Of a DNA stretch of 64,000 nt, positions 42,809 to 53,655 are shown in pieces (within the stretch, counting starts at the first letter, position 1; the number at the start of each line of letters is the position of its first letter). The stretch lies in assembly GCF_900573985.1 (NCBI RefSeq), contig NZ_UWOK01000001.1, positions 992,001 to 1,056,000 of the forward strand. Direction: 5' to 3'. The stretch is from Campylobacter showae (GTDB lineage Bacteria > Campylobacterota > Campylobacteria > Campylobacterales > Campylobacteraceae). Both the position numbers and the translations under genes were made by a program. The notes under the pieces were generated by a model. The model saw only the letters and a program-made list of their open reading frames with translations. It ran no database searches and was not told where the DNA came from.

Positions 42809-43696
42809 TTGAAAATTTTATTGATTTTAGCGGCGTTTTTTAGCGCGCTAATGGCCTCAAATCCGAATTTTGGGCTAGGCATCGATAGCCTAGGCGAGCA
42901 AAACGAGCAAACGCAGAATGAGAAGCGGTTTTCTAAGCGCGAGGAGGCCGCGAGACAGGCTATCGAAAATGCCGATTATGACGCTGCTTTTAAGATTTTA
43001 TCGCCGCTTTGCGAGGAGGGCGACGCGATGAGTTGCGCGGCGCTGGGCAGTATGCATTTTAGCGGGCTTGGAGCCCAGGAAAGCAACGAAAAAGCCGAGC
43101 TTTTCTTTGAGAAATCGTGCGAGCTGGGAAACGGCACGGGCTGCTTTGATCTGGCGCTTTTAAACGTCAAGGAAGTTTTTGGCACCAAGGATGAAAATAA
43201 AATATTTCGCCTCTACGAAAAAGGCTGCGAGCTGGGCTCTGAGGCGGCTTGCAACAACCTCGGCCTCATCTATGAATCGCAAAACGATCTCAAAAAATCC
43301 GTAAATTTGTACGCCAAAGCGTGCAGGAAATTTGACGGCGCGGGCTGCTACAACTACGGCAGGATGATGCACGAGGGGCTGGGCGCAGAGCGCGATCTAG
43401 CAAGCGCGCACAAGGCCTTTGACACTTCGTGTTACATGAAAAACGCGCTTGGCTGCTATGCTCTGGGTTATGTTTACGAGCACGCGCAGGGCGTGAAGTT
43501 TGCGGTTTACGACGCGTACGACGGCTATTCGCGCGCTTGCAAGCTCGGCAACGACGACGGCTGCAGGGCTCTGGGCTTTGAAAACTACGAGAAAAATATC
43601 GAAATTTACGAAAAATTCGAGTCTATCGCGGAGGGTTGTAAATTTGGCAACGATAGCGATTGCAAGCTTTTAAAAGCGAGGATAGCGGAGTTTTAA
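42809..43696 (+). CDS. Exported Sel1-repeat (Hcp-like) protein
   Basis: 295 residues behind AAGGAGCG, TTG start at 42809. Signal peptide KILLILAAFFSALMA, a short charged linker, then six or so Sel1 repeats with the Cys-pair pattern (LCEEGDAMSCAALGSMHF; CELGNGTGCFDLALL; CELGSEAACNNLGLIYE; CRKFDGAGCYNYGRMMHEG; NALGCYALGYVYEHAQG; CKLGNDDGCRALGF). Periplasmic or secreted by inference; related in design, not closely in sequence, to the gene at 26810. Confidence 0.85.
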   Translation: MKILLILAAFFSALMASNPNFGLGIDSLGEQNEQTQNEKRFSKREEAARQAIENADYDAAFKILSPLCEEGDAMSCAALGSMHFSGLGAQESNEKAELFFEKSCELGNGTGCFDLALLNVKEVFGTKDENKIFRLYEKGCELGSEAACNNLGLIYESQNDLKKSVNLYAKACRKFDGAGCYNYGRMMHEGLGAERDLASAHKAFDTSCYMKNALGCYALGYVYEHAQGVKFAVYDAYDGYSRACKLGNDDGCRALGFENYEKNIEIYEKFESIAEGCKFGNDSDCKLLKARIAEF

Positions 43697-43952
43697 GCTC
43701 GGGCTGATTTTTGAGATTTATCCGCTTCGGCGAGGCGGATAAATTTGAGCTTTGTTTGGTTTTGAAACCTTAGCCCTTACGGAGTCAAATTTGACTCCAC
43801 CGCCTTAAATTTGCCGTTTTTATTCAAATTTAATCACCTCATCTCCTAAATTTACCGCTGAATGCCGAGTCAAATTTGAACAAAGGCGAAAGCCAAAACT
43901 TACCCAAAATTTTGTAAAATGCGGCAAATTTACGAAAAACAGAGCCGAAAAA

Positions 43953-44972
43953 ATGGATAGAATAGTCGAAATAGAAAAAATAAGCTTTGAAAACGATTTT
44001 GAGGTGTCGCTGCGCCCCACGCGCTTTGAGGACTACATCGGGCAGGAAAAGATCAAGCAAAACTTAGGCGTCTTTATAAAAGCTGCTAAAAAGCGCGGCG
44101 AGTGCCTAGACCATGTGCTTTTCTATGGGCCTCCGGGCCTTGGTAAGACGACGCTGGCGCACATCATCGCAAACGAAATGGGTGTGAGTATCAAGATGAC
44201 GGCCGCACCCATGATAGAAAAAAGCGGCGATCTGGCGGCGGTGCTAACCAACCTCCAAGAGGGCGACGTGCTCTTTATCGACGAGATACATCGCCTAAGC
44301 CCCGCGATCGAGGAGGTGCTGTATCCTGCGATGGAGGACTTTCGCCTAGATATCATTATAGGCTCGGGGCCTGCGGCGCAGACTATCAAGATCGACCTGC
44401 CTAAATTTACGCTCATCAGCGCTACGACGCGCGCGGGTATGATTTCGGCACCCCTGCGAGATAGATTCGGGATGGATTTTAGGCTACAGTTTTATACCCG
44501 CGAGGAGCTGGCCCGTATCGTGCAGATCGCCTCGGTAAAGCTTGGCAAAGAGTGCGAAAAAGCCGCCGCTCTCGAGGTTGCCGCTCGCTCGCGCGCTACG
44601 CCCAGGATCGCGCTACGGCTACTAAAGCGCATAAGAGACTTTGCCGAAGTAAACGACGAAGCCATCATCTCGCAACCTCGCGCCAAAGAGGCTCTGGACG
44701 CGCTTGGCGTAAACGACATAGGATTTGACGAGATGGATATCAAGTACCTAGAAATCCTTCTCGCCGCCAAACGTCGCCCGATGGGGCTAAGTACGATCGC
44801 GGCGGCTCTAAGCGAAGACGAGGGCACGGTCGAGGACGTGATCGAGCCCTATCTGCTCGCTAACGGCTACATCGAGCGCACCGCTAAAGGCAGGCTAGCT
44901 AGTGCAAAAGCCTACGAGGTGTTTAAGCTCAAATTTGACGGCGATACGCAAAAGGGATTGTTTGAGGAGTGA
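43953..44972 (+). CDS. ruvB: Holliday junction branch-migration ATPase RuvB
   Basis: 339 residues. AAA+ motor that drives branch migration with RuvA. Seen: [18 protein letters not shown], Walker [27 protein letters not shown] (Walker B), the arginine-finger/sensor region [21 protein letters not shown], and the winged-helix end [26 protein letters not shown]. It is not in an operon with ruvA or ruvC here. Confidence 0.97.
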   Translation: MDRIVEIEKISFENDFEVSLRPTRFEDYIGQEKIKQNLGVFIKAAKKRGECLDHVLFYGPPGLGKTTLAHIIANEMGVSIKMTAAPMIEKSGDLAAVLTNLQEGDVLFIDEIHRLSPAIEEVLYPAMEDFRLDIIIGSGPAAQTIKIDLPKFTLISATTRAGMISAPLRDRFGMDFRLQFYTREELARIVQIASVKLGKECEKAAALEVAARSRATPRIALRLLKRIRDFAEVNDEAIISQPRAKEALDALGVNDIGFDEMDIKYLEILLAAKRRPMGLSTIAAALSEDEGTVEDVIEPYLLANGYIERTAKGRLASAKAYEVFKLKFDGDTQKGLFEE

Positions 44973-45249
44973 TGCAAATTTGACTCTACTCAGATGGTTG
45001 CTTTTTGCTAAATCTGTCTAAAGCCGTCGGTAAGTAAAATTTGAGCTTTTAAATTTGCTGCCGTCTGGTTAGTCGGCCGTCAAATTTGACCGCATTCGTT
45101 ATATGCTCGATTTAAAAGTACACAGAAAATTTAACCCGCTCAAATTTCGCTTCAAATTTATCAGCCGTCATAAGACTACCGCGCCCAAGTGCCGCCTGTC
45201 CGCAAAACCCCGCAAAATCTGATATAATAAGCCCCTCAAAGGAAAAAAA

Positions 45250-46290
45250 ATGAATAATCGAGTGTTTTTCGGTATCTTCGCTCTTTGTGCGTTGGCGCTT
45301 GTCGTGTACCTTTTTAAGCCGTTTTTGCTAAACATCTTTATCGCCGCCTTGCTAGCCGTCGCCACCTCAAACGTCAACGTCAAATTTTTGCAACTAACGA
45401 AGGGCAAAAGAACGCTCTCGGCGGCTCTTACGACGCTAGCGCTGTTTTCGCTATTTATCGCGCCGCTTTTGTACGCCGTGATCGAGATCGCCAAACACGC
45501 CGCAAACTTTAACACCGGCTACATAACAAATACGCTAAATTATTTTCAAAGCGGGAATTTTCAGCTACCCGAACCGATCAAATTTCTAGAACCAAAAATC
45601 AAAGAGATGATCGCAGACATCGACATCGGAGCGATATCTAGCAACGTGCTTTCTAGCCTTGGCGGCATCGGCAAATCAAGCGTAAAATTTCTCATCGACA
45701 TGATTTTCATCCTCGTGTTTTTCTTTTTTGCGGTGCTTTACGGTAGCGAGCTCGTGGGCTACCTAAAAAGCGCGCTTCCGATGAAAGAGAGCGAGAGCGA
45801 GTTTATACTTAGCGAAGTGGCCAACGTCATGAGCGTCGTGCTTTACTCTATCGTTTTAAACGCGATTTTGCAGGGTTGCCTCTTTGCTATCATCACGATT
45901 TCGTACGGCTACAACGGCTTTTTGATGGGCATACTCTTTGCCTTTACTTCGCTCGTGCCAGTCGTTGGCGGTTTGCTCGCGTGGGGGCCTATTAGCCTTT
46001 ACGAGTTTGCTAACGGCAACACCGCGGCTGCGATCGTCATCGCCGTCTATACTATCGTCGCGATATCTATCGTCGCAGATACGTTTTTAAAGCCGATCGT
46101 GATTAAATTTATCAACGACAAGCTCGTAAAAATCCCGACCAAAATCAACGAACTGCTGCTATTTTTCTCGATGATAGCGGGTATCTCGACGTTTGGCTTT
46201 TGGGGACTTATCTTAGGTCCTGCGATCGTGACGTTTTTTATCTCGACTATCAAGCTTTATACATTGCTTAAAGAGCACTCAGTCGTCTAA
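45250..46290 (+). CDS. AI-2E family (PerM-like) membrane transporter
   Basis: 346 residues, about eight hydrophobic segments, behind AAAGGAAAAAAA. The region ILQGCLFAIITISYGYNGFLMGILFAFTSLVPVVGGLLAWGPI and the C-terminal GFWGLILGPAIVTFFI are typical of the AI-2E/PerM/YdiK family. Members have been linked to autoinducer-2 export or to sodium/proton exchange; the substrate here cannot be deduced. Confidence 0.85.
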   Translation: MNNRVFFGIFALCALALVVYLFKPFLLNIFIAALLAVATSNVNVKFLQLTKGKRTLSAALTTLALFSLFIAPLLYAVIEIAKHAANFNTGYITNTLNYFQSGNFQLPEPIKFLEPKIKEMIADIDIGAISSNVLSSLGGIGKSSVKFLIDMIFILVFFFFAVLYGSELVGYLKSALPMKESESEFILSEVANVMSVVLYSIVLNAILQGCLFAIITISYGYNGFLMGILFAFTSLVPVVGGLLAWGPISLYEFANGNTAAAIVIAVYTIVAISIVADTFLKPIVIKFINDKLVKIPTKINELLLFFSMIAGISTFGFWGLILGPAIVTFFISTIKLYTLLKEHSVV

Positions 46291-46357
46291 ATTTGCCTAA
46301 ATTTGGCGATATTTTTAGCAAATATCACAAATCTAACACGGATTTTATTATTTTCTG

Positions 46358-46409
46358 TGCTATAATCCTTAAATATAAAAATTAATGTTCCGCATTCAAT
46401 TTGCGGAAC
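46358..46409 (+). promoter_or_regulatory. Promoter and 5'-UTR hairpin of the Opr porin
   Basis: TGCTATAAT (-10 TATAAT at 46361-46366) is followed in the leader by the hairpin GTTCCGCA-TTCAATT-TGCGGAAC (46387-46409), which ends 20 bp before the ribosome binding site AAGGAG. The hairpin lacks a T-tract, so it is more likely an mRNA stabiliser or regulatory structure than a terminator. Confidence 0.55.
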
Positions 46410-46441
46410 GTAAATTTGCTAAATTTAACCAAGGAGTTTTT

Positions 46442-47776
46442 ATGAAACTAGCAAAACTAAGTTTAGCCGCTGTTTTGGCGCTTGGCTTTTTAGGCGCCGC
46501 AAACGCAGCCGACACCTTTGGAGAGGCGTTCACCAAAGGAAAACTAGCAGGCAAGATCCAAGCCACCTACGTCGATCAAAAAGACGAGCGCGCGCCGATA
46601 CACGATGAGCAGCTGACGTCTATACAGCTTGAGCTCGGATACGTGACCGATCCGTTTTACGGCTTTAGGCTCGGAGTTACGGGGCAGGGCAACTTCTTGC
46701 CGTTTAACAGCATGAGAAAAAGCGGCACTCTATACGATAAAGAGTGGAGAACGCAAGGTGCGGTAATGTCTGAAGCGTATCTGGGCTACGGTATAGGGCA
46801 GACCGATATAAAATTCGGCCGTCAATACGTAAATACTCCGCTAGTAGCGGGCAATCCGACTCGCGCGTTTAAAGAGGCATTTGAGGGTCTAACGATCGTA
46901 AATAAAGACATCCCAAACACAACTCTGATCGGCGGCTGGTATTATAAATTCCAAGGCAGAAGCGCCGTCGTAACGGGCGGTAAAGAGGGGCGCGCTCCGC
47001 ACTTTAAAGATAGAGTCATCGTCGGCGGTATGGGACCCGTGGCGTACGAGTTTGATAATATCTTTACCGGCGCGGTCATCAACCAAAGCATACCGAATCT
47101 AAAACTAACCGGCGCATACGCTAGAGTGACCGATCTTAGGCGCGGCGCGCTGCAAGGCGACATCAACTTTTACCTAGCCGAGGCCAACTATAAAGTACCC
47201 GTCGGCGACTTTAAACTCGGATTTGACGCGATGTACAAAGGCTCTCGCACTACAAGAGGCCTGGAAGATCTAAACTACGACGGAAATATGATCGGCCTAA
47301 GAGCGGGGATTTATGATTTCGTGGGCTTTAGCGCCTCTTACGCCTATACGACCGTCGGCGACAACGACGCTTTGGCGTTTGGTCTAGGTAACGGCCCCGG
47401 CTCATACACGCTGCTTCCTATTCGCGGACCTTTCGTGTTTACAGGATATGCGGGTATGAATACGCATAAGCTTTTGTTTGAGTACGACTTTAAAGAAGTC
47501 GGCGCCGAGGGCCTAAAAGCGAAACTTCATCTAGTAAAAGGCAAGCAAGATGCCCCTCACCGCAACGCCGGTCCGACCGCGGCTAACACGCACATGAACG
47601 TCCAAGGCTGGGCGGCGCAGGCTAGCTACGATATGCCGTGGGTCAAAGGGCTAAGCGCAAGCGTCACCTACACGGCTCTTGAGAGAAAGAACTTTGATGC
47701 TATGGGTGCAGTCAAAAAGACCGATAACAACGAGCTTTGGCTACAAGTCGGATATAAATTTAACCTTCTAAACTAG
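46442..47776 (+). CDS. OprD-like outer membrane porin
   Basis: 444 residues from ATG 46442 behind AAGGAG, removing 19 spurious residues. Signal peptide MKLAKLSLAAVLALGFLGAANA resembles those of the porins at 58291 and 60302. The mature part is beta-barrel-like with alternating aromatic strands (IQLELGYVTDPFYGFRLGVTG; TDIKFGRQYVNTPL; FVGFSASYAYTTV) and ends LWLQVGYKFNLLN, an aromatic-rich C-terminal strand for BAM recognition. It belongs to the Opr porin type of epsilonproteobacteria; substrate unknown. Confidence 0.82.
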   Translation: MKLAKLSLAAVLALGFLGAANAADTFGEAFTKGKLAGKIQATYVDQKDERAPIHDEQLTSIQLELGYVTDPFYGFRLGVTGQGNFLPFNSMRKSGTLYDKEWRTQGAVMSEAYLGYGIGQTDIKFGRQYVNTPLVAGNPTRAFKEAFEGLTIVNKDIPNTTLIGGWYYKFQGRSAVVTGGKEGRAPHFKDRVIVGGMGPVAYEFDNIFTGAVINQSIPNLKLTGAYARVTDLRRGALQGDINFYLAEANYKVPVGDFKLGFDAMYKGSRTTRGLEDLNYDGNMIGLRAGIYDFVGFSASYAYTTVGDNDALAFGLGNGPGSYTLLPIRGPFVFTGYAGMNTHKLLFEYDFKEVGAEGLKAKLHLVKGKQDAPHRNAGPTAANTHMNVQGWAAQASYDMPWVKGLSASVTYTALERKNFDAMGAVKKTDNNELWLQVGYKFNLLN

Positions 47777-47787
47777 CTTTTAGCCAC

Positions 47788-47826
47788 GCGGACGCAAATT
47801 TGACGCGTCCGCTACTTCTTTTTTGT
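47788..47826 (+). terminator. Rho-independent terminator after the Opr porin
   Basis: GCGGACGC (47788-47795) pairs with GCGTCCGC (47805-47812) over a 9-base loop, followed by a T-rich tract with seven consecutive T. Confidence 0.75.
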
Positions 47827-48095
47827 TTTTCTTGCGTTTTATGCGCAAATTTGACCTCGTAAAACCTGCATAAATTTGATCTTTTGAGTAAATTTGCACT
47901 TAAATTTAAAAGATAAAATCAAGAACAGTTAAATTTGATAAAGTGGGATTTGAAAAAATAGCGTGGATTTAAAGACTAAAATTTGTCCGTAGCGATCTAA
48001 TTTGCTTTCATGCTTTGTGCGTGTCGGCCAAAAGCAAACGTAAATTTAAGCTTGCAAGGGCAAATCGTTAGCCCGTGCAAGCTGTAAATGAAGGC
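47827..48095. other. Intergenic region
   Basis: No gene visible. Contains several AAATTTG motifs and separates convergent transcription units. Confidence 0.5.
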
Positions 48096-48851
48096 CTATC
48101 TTTCGTAAAATTTACCGAGTACGCCGCTACCGATCTCCTTGCGTTCGCCGTCCTCTATCATCACGGCTTTGCGGTCGATATCGACGGTTTTGTCGGTATT
48201 GATGATAAATTTGAGCTCGTACGAGCGCGAGTTTATCTGCTTTGGCATATCTCCGAAAAATATCGGTTTTGGCGGGCGTTGCGAATCAAACGCGGCCCAT
48301 TGAAACTGGCTTACGAAGGTGCTAAATAAAAAGGCATTGCCGTTTAGCTTGTATTTGTTTGCGAGCTCGTCCGCGATCGCGTCGTTATCGCAGTTTACGG
48401 GCGCGCTGAAGCTACTTTTCTTTGCTTTTTCTTCGTCGTATTTACAAAATTTATTTGCCAGCGCCAGCATCTCCTCTTTGTTTGCGTCGCTGCTGCCTTC
48501 GGTTTTTAGTTCGTTGTAGTTGTTTATTATCCGCTCTAGCGTCTTTTCTAGGCTTTTTTGCGCGTCGTCTTTGGCTTTTTGTACGGCCTCTTCGTAGCGA
48601 GCGTTTTGTTTGTCAAATTCCGCTTTGAGTATGTCGCTACTAACCTCGCAAGTTACTTTTACCAGCTTTAGATCGTTTCCGCTAACGTCTTCCCACTTTA
48701 CGTTTTGGCAGCCTTTGTAGCCGTCGACGGCAGCGCCTATCGTCATTGACTTTTTAAACGGCAGCGTGTAGTTTTTCACGATATCGATGTTGTTATCGCC
48801 GCATCCCGTTAGCGCCAAAACGGCAGCTATGAGAGAAAATTTTATTTTCAT
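48096..48851 (-). CDS. Putative lipoprotein of unknown function
   Basis: 251 residues. Signal peptide with lipobox LTGC (MKIKFSLIAAVLALTGCGDNN), so the protein is lipid-anchored at Cys17 by Lgt; Gly-Asp after the Cys includes Asp at +3, not +2. The middle (about 75-110) is a charged helical segment (KAEFDKQNARYEEAVQKAKDDAQ) like a coiled coil. No domain recognised. Start behind AGGAGAACGAA. Confidence 0.75.
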   Translation of the reverse strand: MKIKFSLIAAVLALTGCGDNNIDIVKNYTLPFKKSMTIGAAVDGYKGCQNVKWEDVSGNDLKLVKVTCEVSSDILKAEFDKQNARYEEAVQKAKDDAQKSLEKTLERIINNYNELKTEGSSDANKEEMLALANKFCKYDEEKAKKSSFSAPVNCDNDAIADELANKYKLNGNAFLFSTFVSQFQWAAFDSQRPPKPIFFGDMPKQINSRSYELKFIINTDKTVDIDRKAVMIEDGERKEIGSGVLGKFYER

Positions 48852-48977
48852 TCGTTCTCCTAAAATTTAAAAGACTAAATCTAGCTAAATTTAGCTTAAT
48901 GTTAAGACGCATTTAAAGCAATGAGCGACCGAATTTGGCGAATTTGTTTGCCTAAATTTGACTAGTAAAGCGGCAGA

Positions 48978-49493
48978 TCACAAGCTAGCTTTTAGACTTC
49001 TTTTGTGTTTTCTTATCTTTTTTGTCGCCCAGTCGTAGTGTGATGAGGTGCTGCCGGTGACGTAGGCGGCGAGATTTAGGTTGCCCGTGAAGTTAAAATA
49101 TCCGCGAGCAAAAAGCTCCTCGTCGCTAAAATTTGCCGTAAGATGCATTACTTTTTCGTGTGTTTGCGCCAGCAGAGTTTTAGCCTCGTAAAGCGGTGTA
49201 TCTTGGTGCTTTCGCCAAATTTGCATGTTCATCTGCGGGTAGGTTTTCCAGTTGTACGGCTCGGGTAAAAACGAAGCCCGCTCACCGCTTAGGTTCTTTT
49301 GGATAAAATTTATCAAAAGCAAATGCCACTCGTAAAGGTGCGCGAGCACGTCGCGGACGCATTTATCCCTATCCTCGAAGTCAAATTTAGCCTCTTGCTC
49401 TGCCTTGTTCATGCTTTCAACTAGCGATAAAAGCTTTTTAAAATTTGTCTCTGAAGCGCTTAGTAAGTCTATTTTATTCGTCGGTCGCGGCAT
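48978..49493 (-). CDS. ClbS/DfsB family four-helix-bundle protein
   Basis: 171 residues. The family pattern is visible: PRPTNKIDLLSASETNFKKLLSLV at the N-terminus, DRDKCVRDVLAHLYEWHLLL, PEPYNWKTYPQMN, then FTGNLNLAAYVTGSTSSHYDWATKKIRKH at the end. ClbS in E. coli protects against colibactin; most members, like DfsB, have no defined role. DinB-like fold is expected. Monocistronic. Confidence 0.88.
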   Translation of the reverse strand: MPRPTNKIDLLSASETNFKKLLSLVESMNKAEQEAKFDFEDRDKCVRDVLAHLYEWHLLLINFIQKNLSGERASFLPEPYNWKTYPQMNMQIWRKHQDTPLYEAKTLLAQTHEKVMHLTANFSDEELFARGYFNFTGNLNLAAYVTGSTSSHYDWATKKIRKHKRSLKASL

Positions 49494-50101
49494 TTTTTAT
49501 CCTTGGTTAAATTTGAGCAAATTTTACAGCGCGTTATTAAATTTACGCTTTAAAGATGCGGGTATTACCAAAAGCTACAAAATATAAAAGGTAAAATTTA
49601 ATTTATATTTATATTTTAAAAATTAAAAATAAAACTTAAATATACAGCTCAAATTTGATCAAATTTCAAATTTGTGAGTTTTACGGTCTTGAATTTTAAT
49701 AAATTTTATACCTTTGATAATTTAGCCTAAAATTAGCCGTTTTTAAGGCTTAAAATTAAAAATATGCAGTAGTTTTGAACCTAGATATAAAAATTTATAT
49801 TTGTGTCTTAAAATTGTTACGGATCTACACGTTAAATTTATATTTTAAAAAAAGTTTCTGGGATATTATGGGTTTTGTTATCAAAAAGCATATTGATTTT
49901 TGTAAATATAAGATTTTATATTTATACGTAATTTTAAGCATTAGCCCTAAAATAGGCAAAATAAAGATAATTTTGGTCTTAATTTAAACCCCAAATACTG
50001 CCAAAGAATTAATTATTTTTAATCAACTTAAATTTAGGTTGTAACGGTTAATATCCGCCTGATTTTTAAGAACTATCTTAAAAAATAAACGAGGAGAGAA
50101 A
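49494..50101. other. AT-rich spacer upstream of the nap operon
   Basis: About 600 bp with no supported gene; a 70-codon frame at 49775 has no ribosome binding site and very low-complexity composition. The region must contain the nap promoter, but I see no unambiguous -10 or CRP/FNR-type site. Immediately before napA is AGGAGAG. Confidence 0.5.
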
Positions 50102-52888
50102 ATGGATCGACGAGATTTTATAAAAAGCGCCGCCGCTTCGGCTGCTTGCGCGAGTGCCGGTATAGCGCTGCCTAGCTCTATGGCAGCTGCGCAAAACGCC
50201 GCCGAAAAGGGCTGGCGCTGGGATAAAGCCGCATGTAGGTTCTGCGGAACTGGCTGCGGCGTAATGATCGCAACCAAAGAGGGCAAAATCGTAGCCGTCA
50301 AGGGCGACCCTGAAGCGCCGGTAAACCGTGGCCTAAACTGCATCAAAGGCTACTTTAACGCCAAGATCATGTACGGCGCAGACCGCATCACTCAGCCGCT
50401 TTTGCGCGTGAACGAAAAGGGCGAATTTGATAAAAAAGGCAAATTTAAGCCTATTAGCTGGGAAAAAGCCTTTGACATCATGGCGGAAAAATATAAAGAG
50501 ACCATGAAGAAAAACGGCGTGCATTCAGCCTGCGTTTTCGGCTCGGGTCAATACACTATTTTAGAGGGTTATGCAGCCGTCAAACTATGGAAAGCGGGTA
50601 TTAGAAGCAACTCTATTGACCCGAATGCTCGCCACTGTATGGCGTCCGCGGTCGTCGGATTTATGCAGACTTTCGGTATCGACGAGCCTGCGGGCTGCTA
50701 CGACGACATAGAGCTAACCGATACTATCGTGGCTTGGGGCGCTAATATGGCCGAGATGCACCCGATACTTTGGGCGCGCGTTAGCGATAAAAAGCTAAGC
50801 GATCCGGAGCGCGTAAAGGTCGTAAATTTAAGTACGTATTCGACTAGGACGTCAAATATAGCCGATACGGAGATTATCTTTGCTCCTTCATCAGACGTCG
50901 CTATCTGGAACTACATCGCTCACGAGATCGTTTATAATCACCCTGAAGCCATTGATTGGGACTACGTAAATAGCCACTGCGTGTTTGCGACGGGGCCTGC
51001 CGATATCGGCTACGGACTTAGAAATAATCCAAACCACCCTAACTACTCAAACGAAAAGGACGTCGTAGAGACAGAGCTTCATAAGAAACTAAGCAAAAAC
51101 GAAGGCGTAACTTTGGGCTATCTAGGCTATAAAGAGGGAGACGTGCTAGAAAATAAAAATACGGCTACCGCGGGCAAGCACTGGCAAATCACGTTTGAAG
51201 AATTTAAAGAAGCTCTTAAACCTTATACGCTTGACTTCTCCGCTCCGCTAATAAAAGGCGATCCGAACGAGGATTTGGAAGAATTTAAGAAAAAACTAAA
51301 GCAACTAGCCGACTGGTACATCGAAAAAGGTAGAAAAGTAGTGAGCTTTTGGACGATGGGCTTTAACCAACACCAACGCGGCACATGGGTAAACGAGCAA
51401 GCCTATATGGTGCATATGCTACTTGGCAAACACGCAAAACCGGGCGACGGAGCGTTTTCTCTAACAGGACAACCAAGCGCATGCGGTACGGCTCGCGAGG
51501 TCGGTACTTTCGTTCACCGCTTGCCTGCGGATATGGTCGTAGACAACGCCGAACACCGCGAAATAAGCGAGAAAATTTGGAAACTGCCTAAAAATACGCT
51601 AAATCCGAAAATCGCCTCCCACTACGTAAAAATGATGCGCGATATGGAAGACGGAAAGATGAAATGGGCGTGGGTTCAGGTAAATAACCCGTGGCAAAAT
51701 ACCGCAAACGCAAACCACTGGATAAAAGCCGCTAGAGAGATGGATAATTTTATCATCGTCTCGGACCCGTATCCGGGCATCTCGGCTAAGGTTGCCGACC
51801 TAATCTTGCCTACCGCGATGATTTACGAAAAATGGGGCGCGTACGGTAACGCCGAGCGTAGAACGCAGCACTGGCGTCAGCAAGTCCTTCCGGTAGGCGA
51901 AGCGATGAGCGATACTTGGCAGATGCTGGAATTTGCTAAACGCTTTAAGCTAAAAGAGGTTTGGGGCGAACAAAAGGTGGATGATAAGCTAACGCTTCCA
52001 AGCGTGCTAGAAGAGGCAAAAGCTATGGGTTATAGCGAAGAAGATACGCTATTTGACGTGCTTTTCGCAAACGAAGAAGCTAAGAGCTACCCTGCAAAAG
52101 ACGCGATAATGGAGGACTTTGATAACTCTGAGGTTTTCGGCGATAGCAGAAAGATAATAGGCAGCGACGGCAAAGTATTTAACGGATACGGATTTTTCAT
52201 CCAAAAATACCTTTGGGAAGACTATCGCAAATTCGGTATCGGCCACGGACACGACTTAGCAGACTTTGATACCTATCACAAAGTGCGCGGACTAAGGTGG
52301 CCCGTCGTAGACGGAAAAGAGACTCAGTGGAGATTTAACGCTAAATACGATCCGTATGCGAAAAAATTTGCCGAGGATGGCAAGCAGTTTGCATTCTACG
52401 GCAATAAAAAAGCCAAGTTGCAAAAAGGCGATTTGACCAAAGTAACTAGCGGAGACGAGAAATTTTCTATCGCTAATAAAGCCAAAATTTTCTTCCGTCC
52501 TTATATGGATCCTTGCGAGATGCCTGATACTACGTATCCTTTCTGGCTATGCACGGGCCGCGTCTTGGAGCACTGGCATACCGGCACTATGACTATGCGC
52601 GTTCCTGAGCTTTACCGCGCCGTACCTGAAGCGCTTTGCTACATGCACGAAGGCGATGCGCAGAAGCTAAATTTACAACATAACGACGTAGTTTGGATCG
52701 AGTCTCGCCGCGGTAAGGTAAAAGCAAGACTGGATCTGCGCGGACGAAATAAAACTCCTTCGGGCCTAGTGTACGTGCCGTTTTTCGATGAAAACGTATA
52801 TATCAACAAAGTCTGCTTAGATGCGACTTGCCCGATCTCAAAAGAGACGGACTATAAAAAATGCGCGGTTAAAATTTACAAGGCTTAA
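50102..52888 (+). CDS. napA: Periplasmic nitrate reductase catalytic subunit
   Basis: 928 residues, full length for the epsilonproteobacterial form. A Tat signal ([17 protein letters not shown]) targets it folded to the periplasm. The [4Fe-4S] ligands are CRFCGTGCG plus the Cys in RGLNCIKG; the Mo-ligand Cys lies in [17 protein letters not shown]. Mo-bisMGD binding continues with [16 protein letters not shown] and [15 protein letters not shown]. It reduces nitrate to nitrite with electrons from NapB. First gene of napAGHBFLD. Confidence 0.97.
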   Translation: MDRRDFIKSAAASAACASAGIALPSSMAAAQNAAEKGWRWDKAACRFCGTGCGVMIATKEGKIVAVKGDPEAPVNRGLNCIKGYFNAKIMYGADRITQPLLRVNEKGEFDKKGKFKPISWEKAFDIMAEKYKETMKKNGVHSACVFGSGQYTILEGYAAVKLWKAGIRSNSIDPNARHCMASAVVGFMQTFGIDEPAGCYDDIELTDTIVAWGANMAEMHPILWARVSDKKLSDPERVKVVNLSTYSTRTSNIADTEIIFAPSSDVAIWNYIAHEIVYNHPEAIDWDYVNSHCVFATGPADIGYGLRNNPNHPNYSNEKDVVETELHKKLSKNEGVTLGYLGYKEGDVLENKNTATAGKHWQITFEEFKEALKPYTLDFSAPLIKGDPNEDLEEFKKKLKQLADWYIEKGRKVVSFWTMGFNQHQRGTWVNEQAYMVHMLLGKHAKPGDGAFSLTGQPSACGTAREVGTFVHRLPADMVVDNAEHREISEKIWKLPKNTLNPKIASHYVKMMRDMEDGKMKWAWVQVNNPWQNTANANHWIKAAREMDNFIIVSDPYPGISAKVADLILPTAMIYEKWGAYGNAERRTQHWRQQVLPVGEAMSDTWQMLEFAKRFKLKEVWGEQKVDDKLTLPSVLEEAKAMGYSEEDTLFDVLFANEEAKSYPAKDAIMEDFDNSEVFGDSRKIIGSDGKVFNGYGFFIQKYLWEDYRKFGIGHGHDLADFDTYHKVRGLRWPVVDGKETQWRFNAKYDPYAKKFAEDGKQFAFYGNKKAKLQKGDLTKVTSGDEKFSIANKAKIFFRPYMDPCEMPDTTYPFWLCTGRVLEHWHTGTMTMRVPELYRAVPEALCYMHEGDAQKLNLQHNDVVWIESRRGKVKARLDLRGRNKTPSGLVYVPFFDENVYINKVCLDATCPISKETDYKKCAVKIYKA

Positions 52889-52890
52889 TA

Positions 52891-53655
52891 ATGCAAAATA
52901 GAAGAGAGGCTTTAAAATTTGGGTTAAAAGCGATTAGTTTGGTTCTCGCGGGCGGCTTTATCTGGAGTACGCAAACGACGGCTAAAGCCCAAACTCTACT
53001 CATCAGGCCGCCGGGTGCTTTAAAGGAGAAAAATTTCCTTAGCGAGTGCATACGCTGCGGGCTTTGCGTAGAAGCCTGTCCTTGGGATACGCTTAAGCTT
53101 GCGGATTTAGACGACGGATTGCCTTATGGCACTCCGTTTTATACTCCGCGAAATATCCCTTGCTATATGTGTACGGATATCCCGTGCACGGTCGCCTGTC
53201 CGACCGGAGCTCTAGATACGAAGCTGGTGAGCGAGGATAACGGCAAGCTAAATATAAACAAAGCGCAAATGGGTATCGCGGTGCTGGATCCAAATTTCTG
53301 CATCGCTTACGAGGGGCTTCGCTGCGACGCTTGCTACCGCGCCTGTCCTTTGATAGATAAAGCGTTAAGGCTTGAATATGTCCGCAACGAACGCACGCAA
53401 AAGCATGCGTTTTTTAAACCGGTCGTGGACGCCGACTACTGCACTGGCTGCGGCATGTGCGAGCAAGTTTGCGTGACGCCAAAGGCTTCTATCTTCGTGC
53501 TTCCGCGCGAGATAGGACTTGGCTCTAGCAACGAACAGTACGTAAAAGGCTGGGTCGAGGGCGCGGATAAAAAGCTAAAAGACGCTGAGCCAAAAGAGTT
53601 TAAAACTGATGAGAAAAAGCTAAACGACTATCTAAATAGCGGAGATTTGCTATGA
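52891..53655 (+). CDS. napG: Ferredoxin-type quinol dehydrogenase subunit NapG
   Basis: 254 residues, 2 bp after napA. N-terminal twin-arginine motif NRREALKFG. Four [4Fe-4S] clusters are indicated by CIRCGLCVEAC, CYMCTDIPCTVAC, CDACYRAC and CTGCGMCEQVC. With NapH it forms the menaquinol dehydrogenase that feeds the Nap system and replaces NapC in this group. Overlaps napH by 4 bp. Confidence 0.95.
   Translation: MQNRREALKFGLKAISLVLAGGFIWSTQTTAKAQTLLIRPPGALKEKNFLSECIRCGLCVEACPWDTLKLADLDDGLPYGTPFYTPRNIPCYMCTDIPCTVACPTGALDTKLVSEDNGKLNINKAQMGIAVLDPNFCIAYEGLRCDACYRACPLIDKALRLEYVRNERTQKHAFFKPVVDADYCTGCGMCEQVCVTPKASIFVLPREIGLGSSNEQYVKGWVEGADKKLKDAEPKEFKTDEKKLNDYLNSGDLL

Noticed and set aside
44123..44827. 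Long antisense frames within ruvB
   Set aside because: Shadows created by codon bias of a strongly conserved gene; likewise the antisense frames in copA, frdB and pncB.
49775..49987. 70-codon frame in the spacer before nap
   Set aside because: No ribosome binding site, extreme AT-rich and hydrophobic low-complexity composition; looks like chance.
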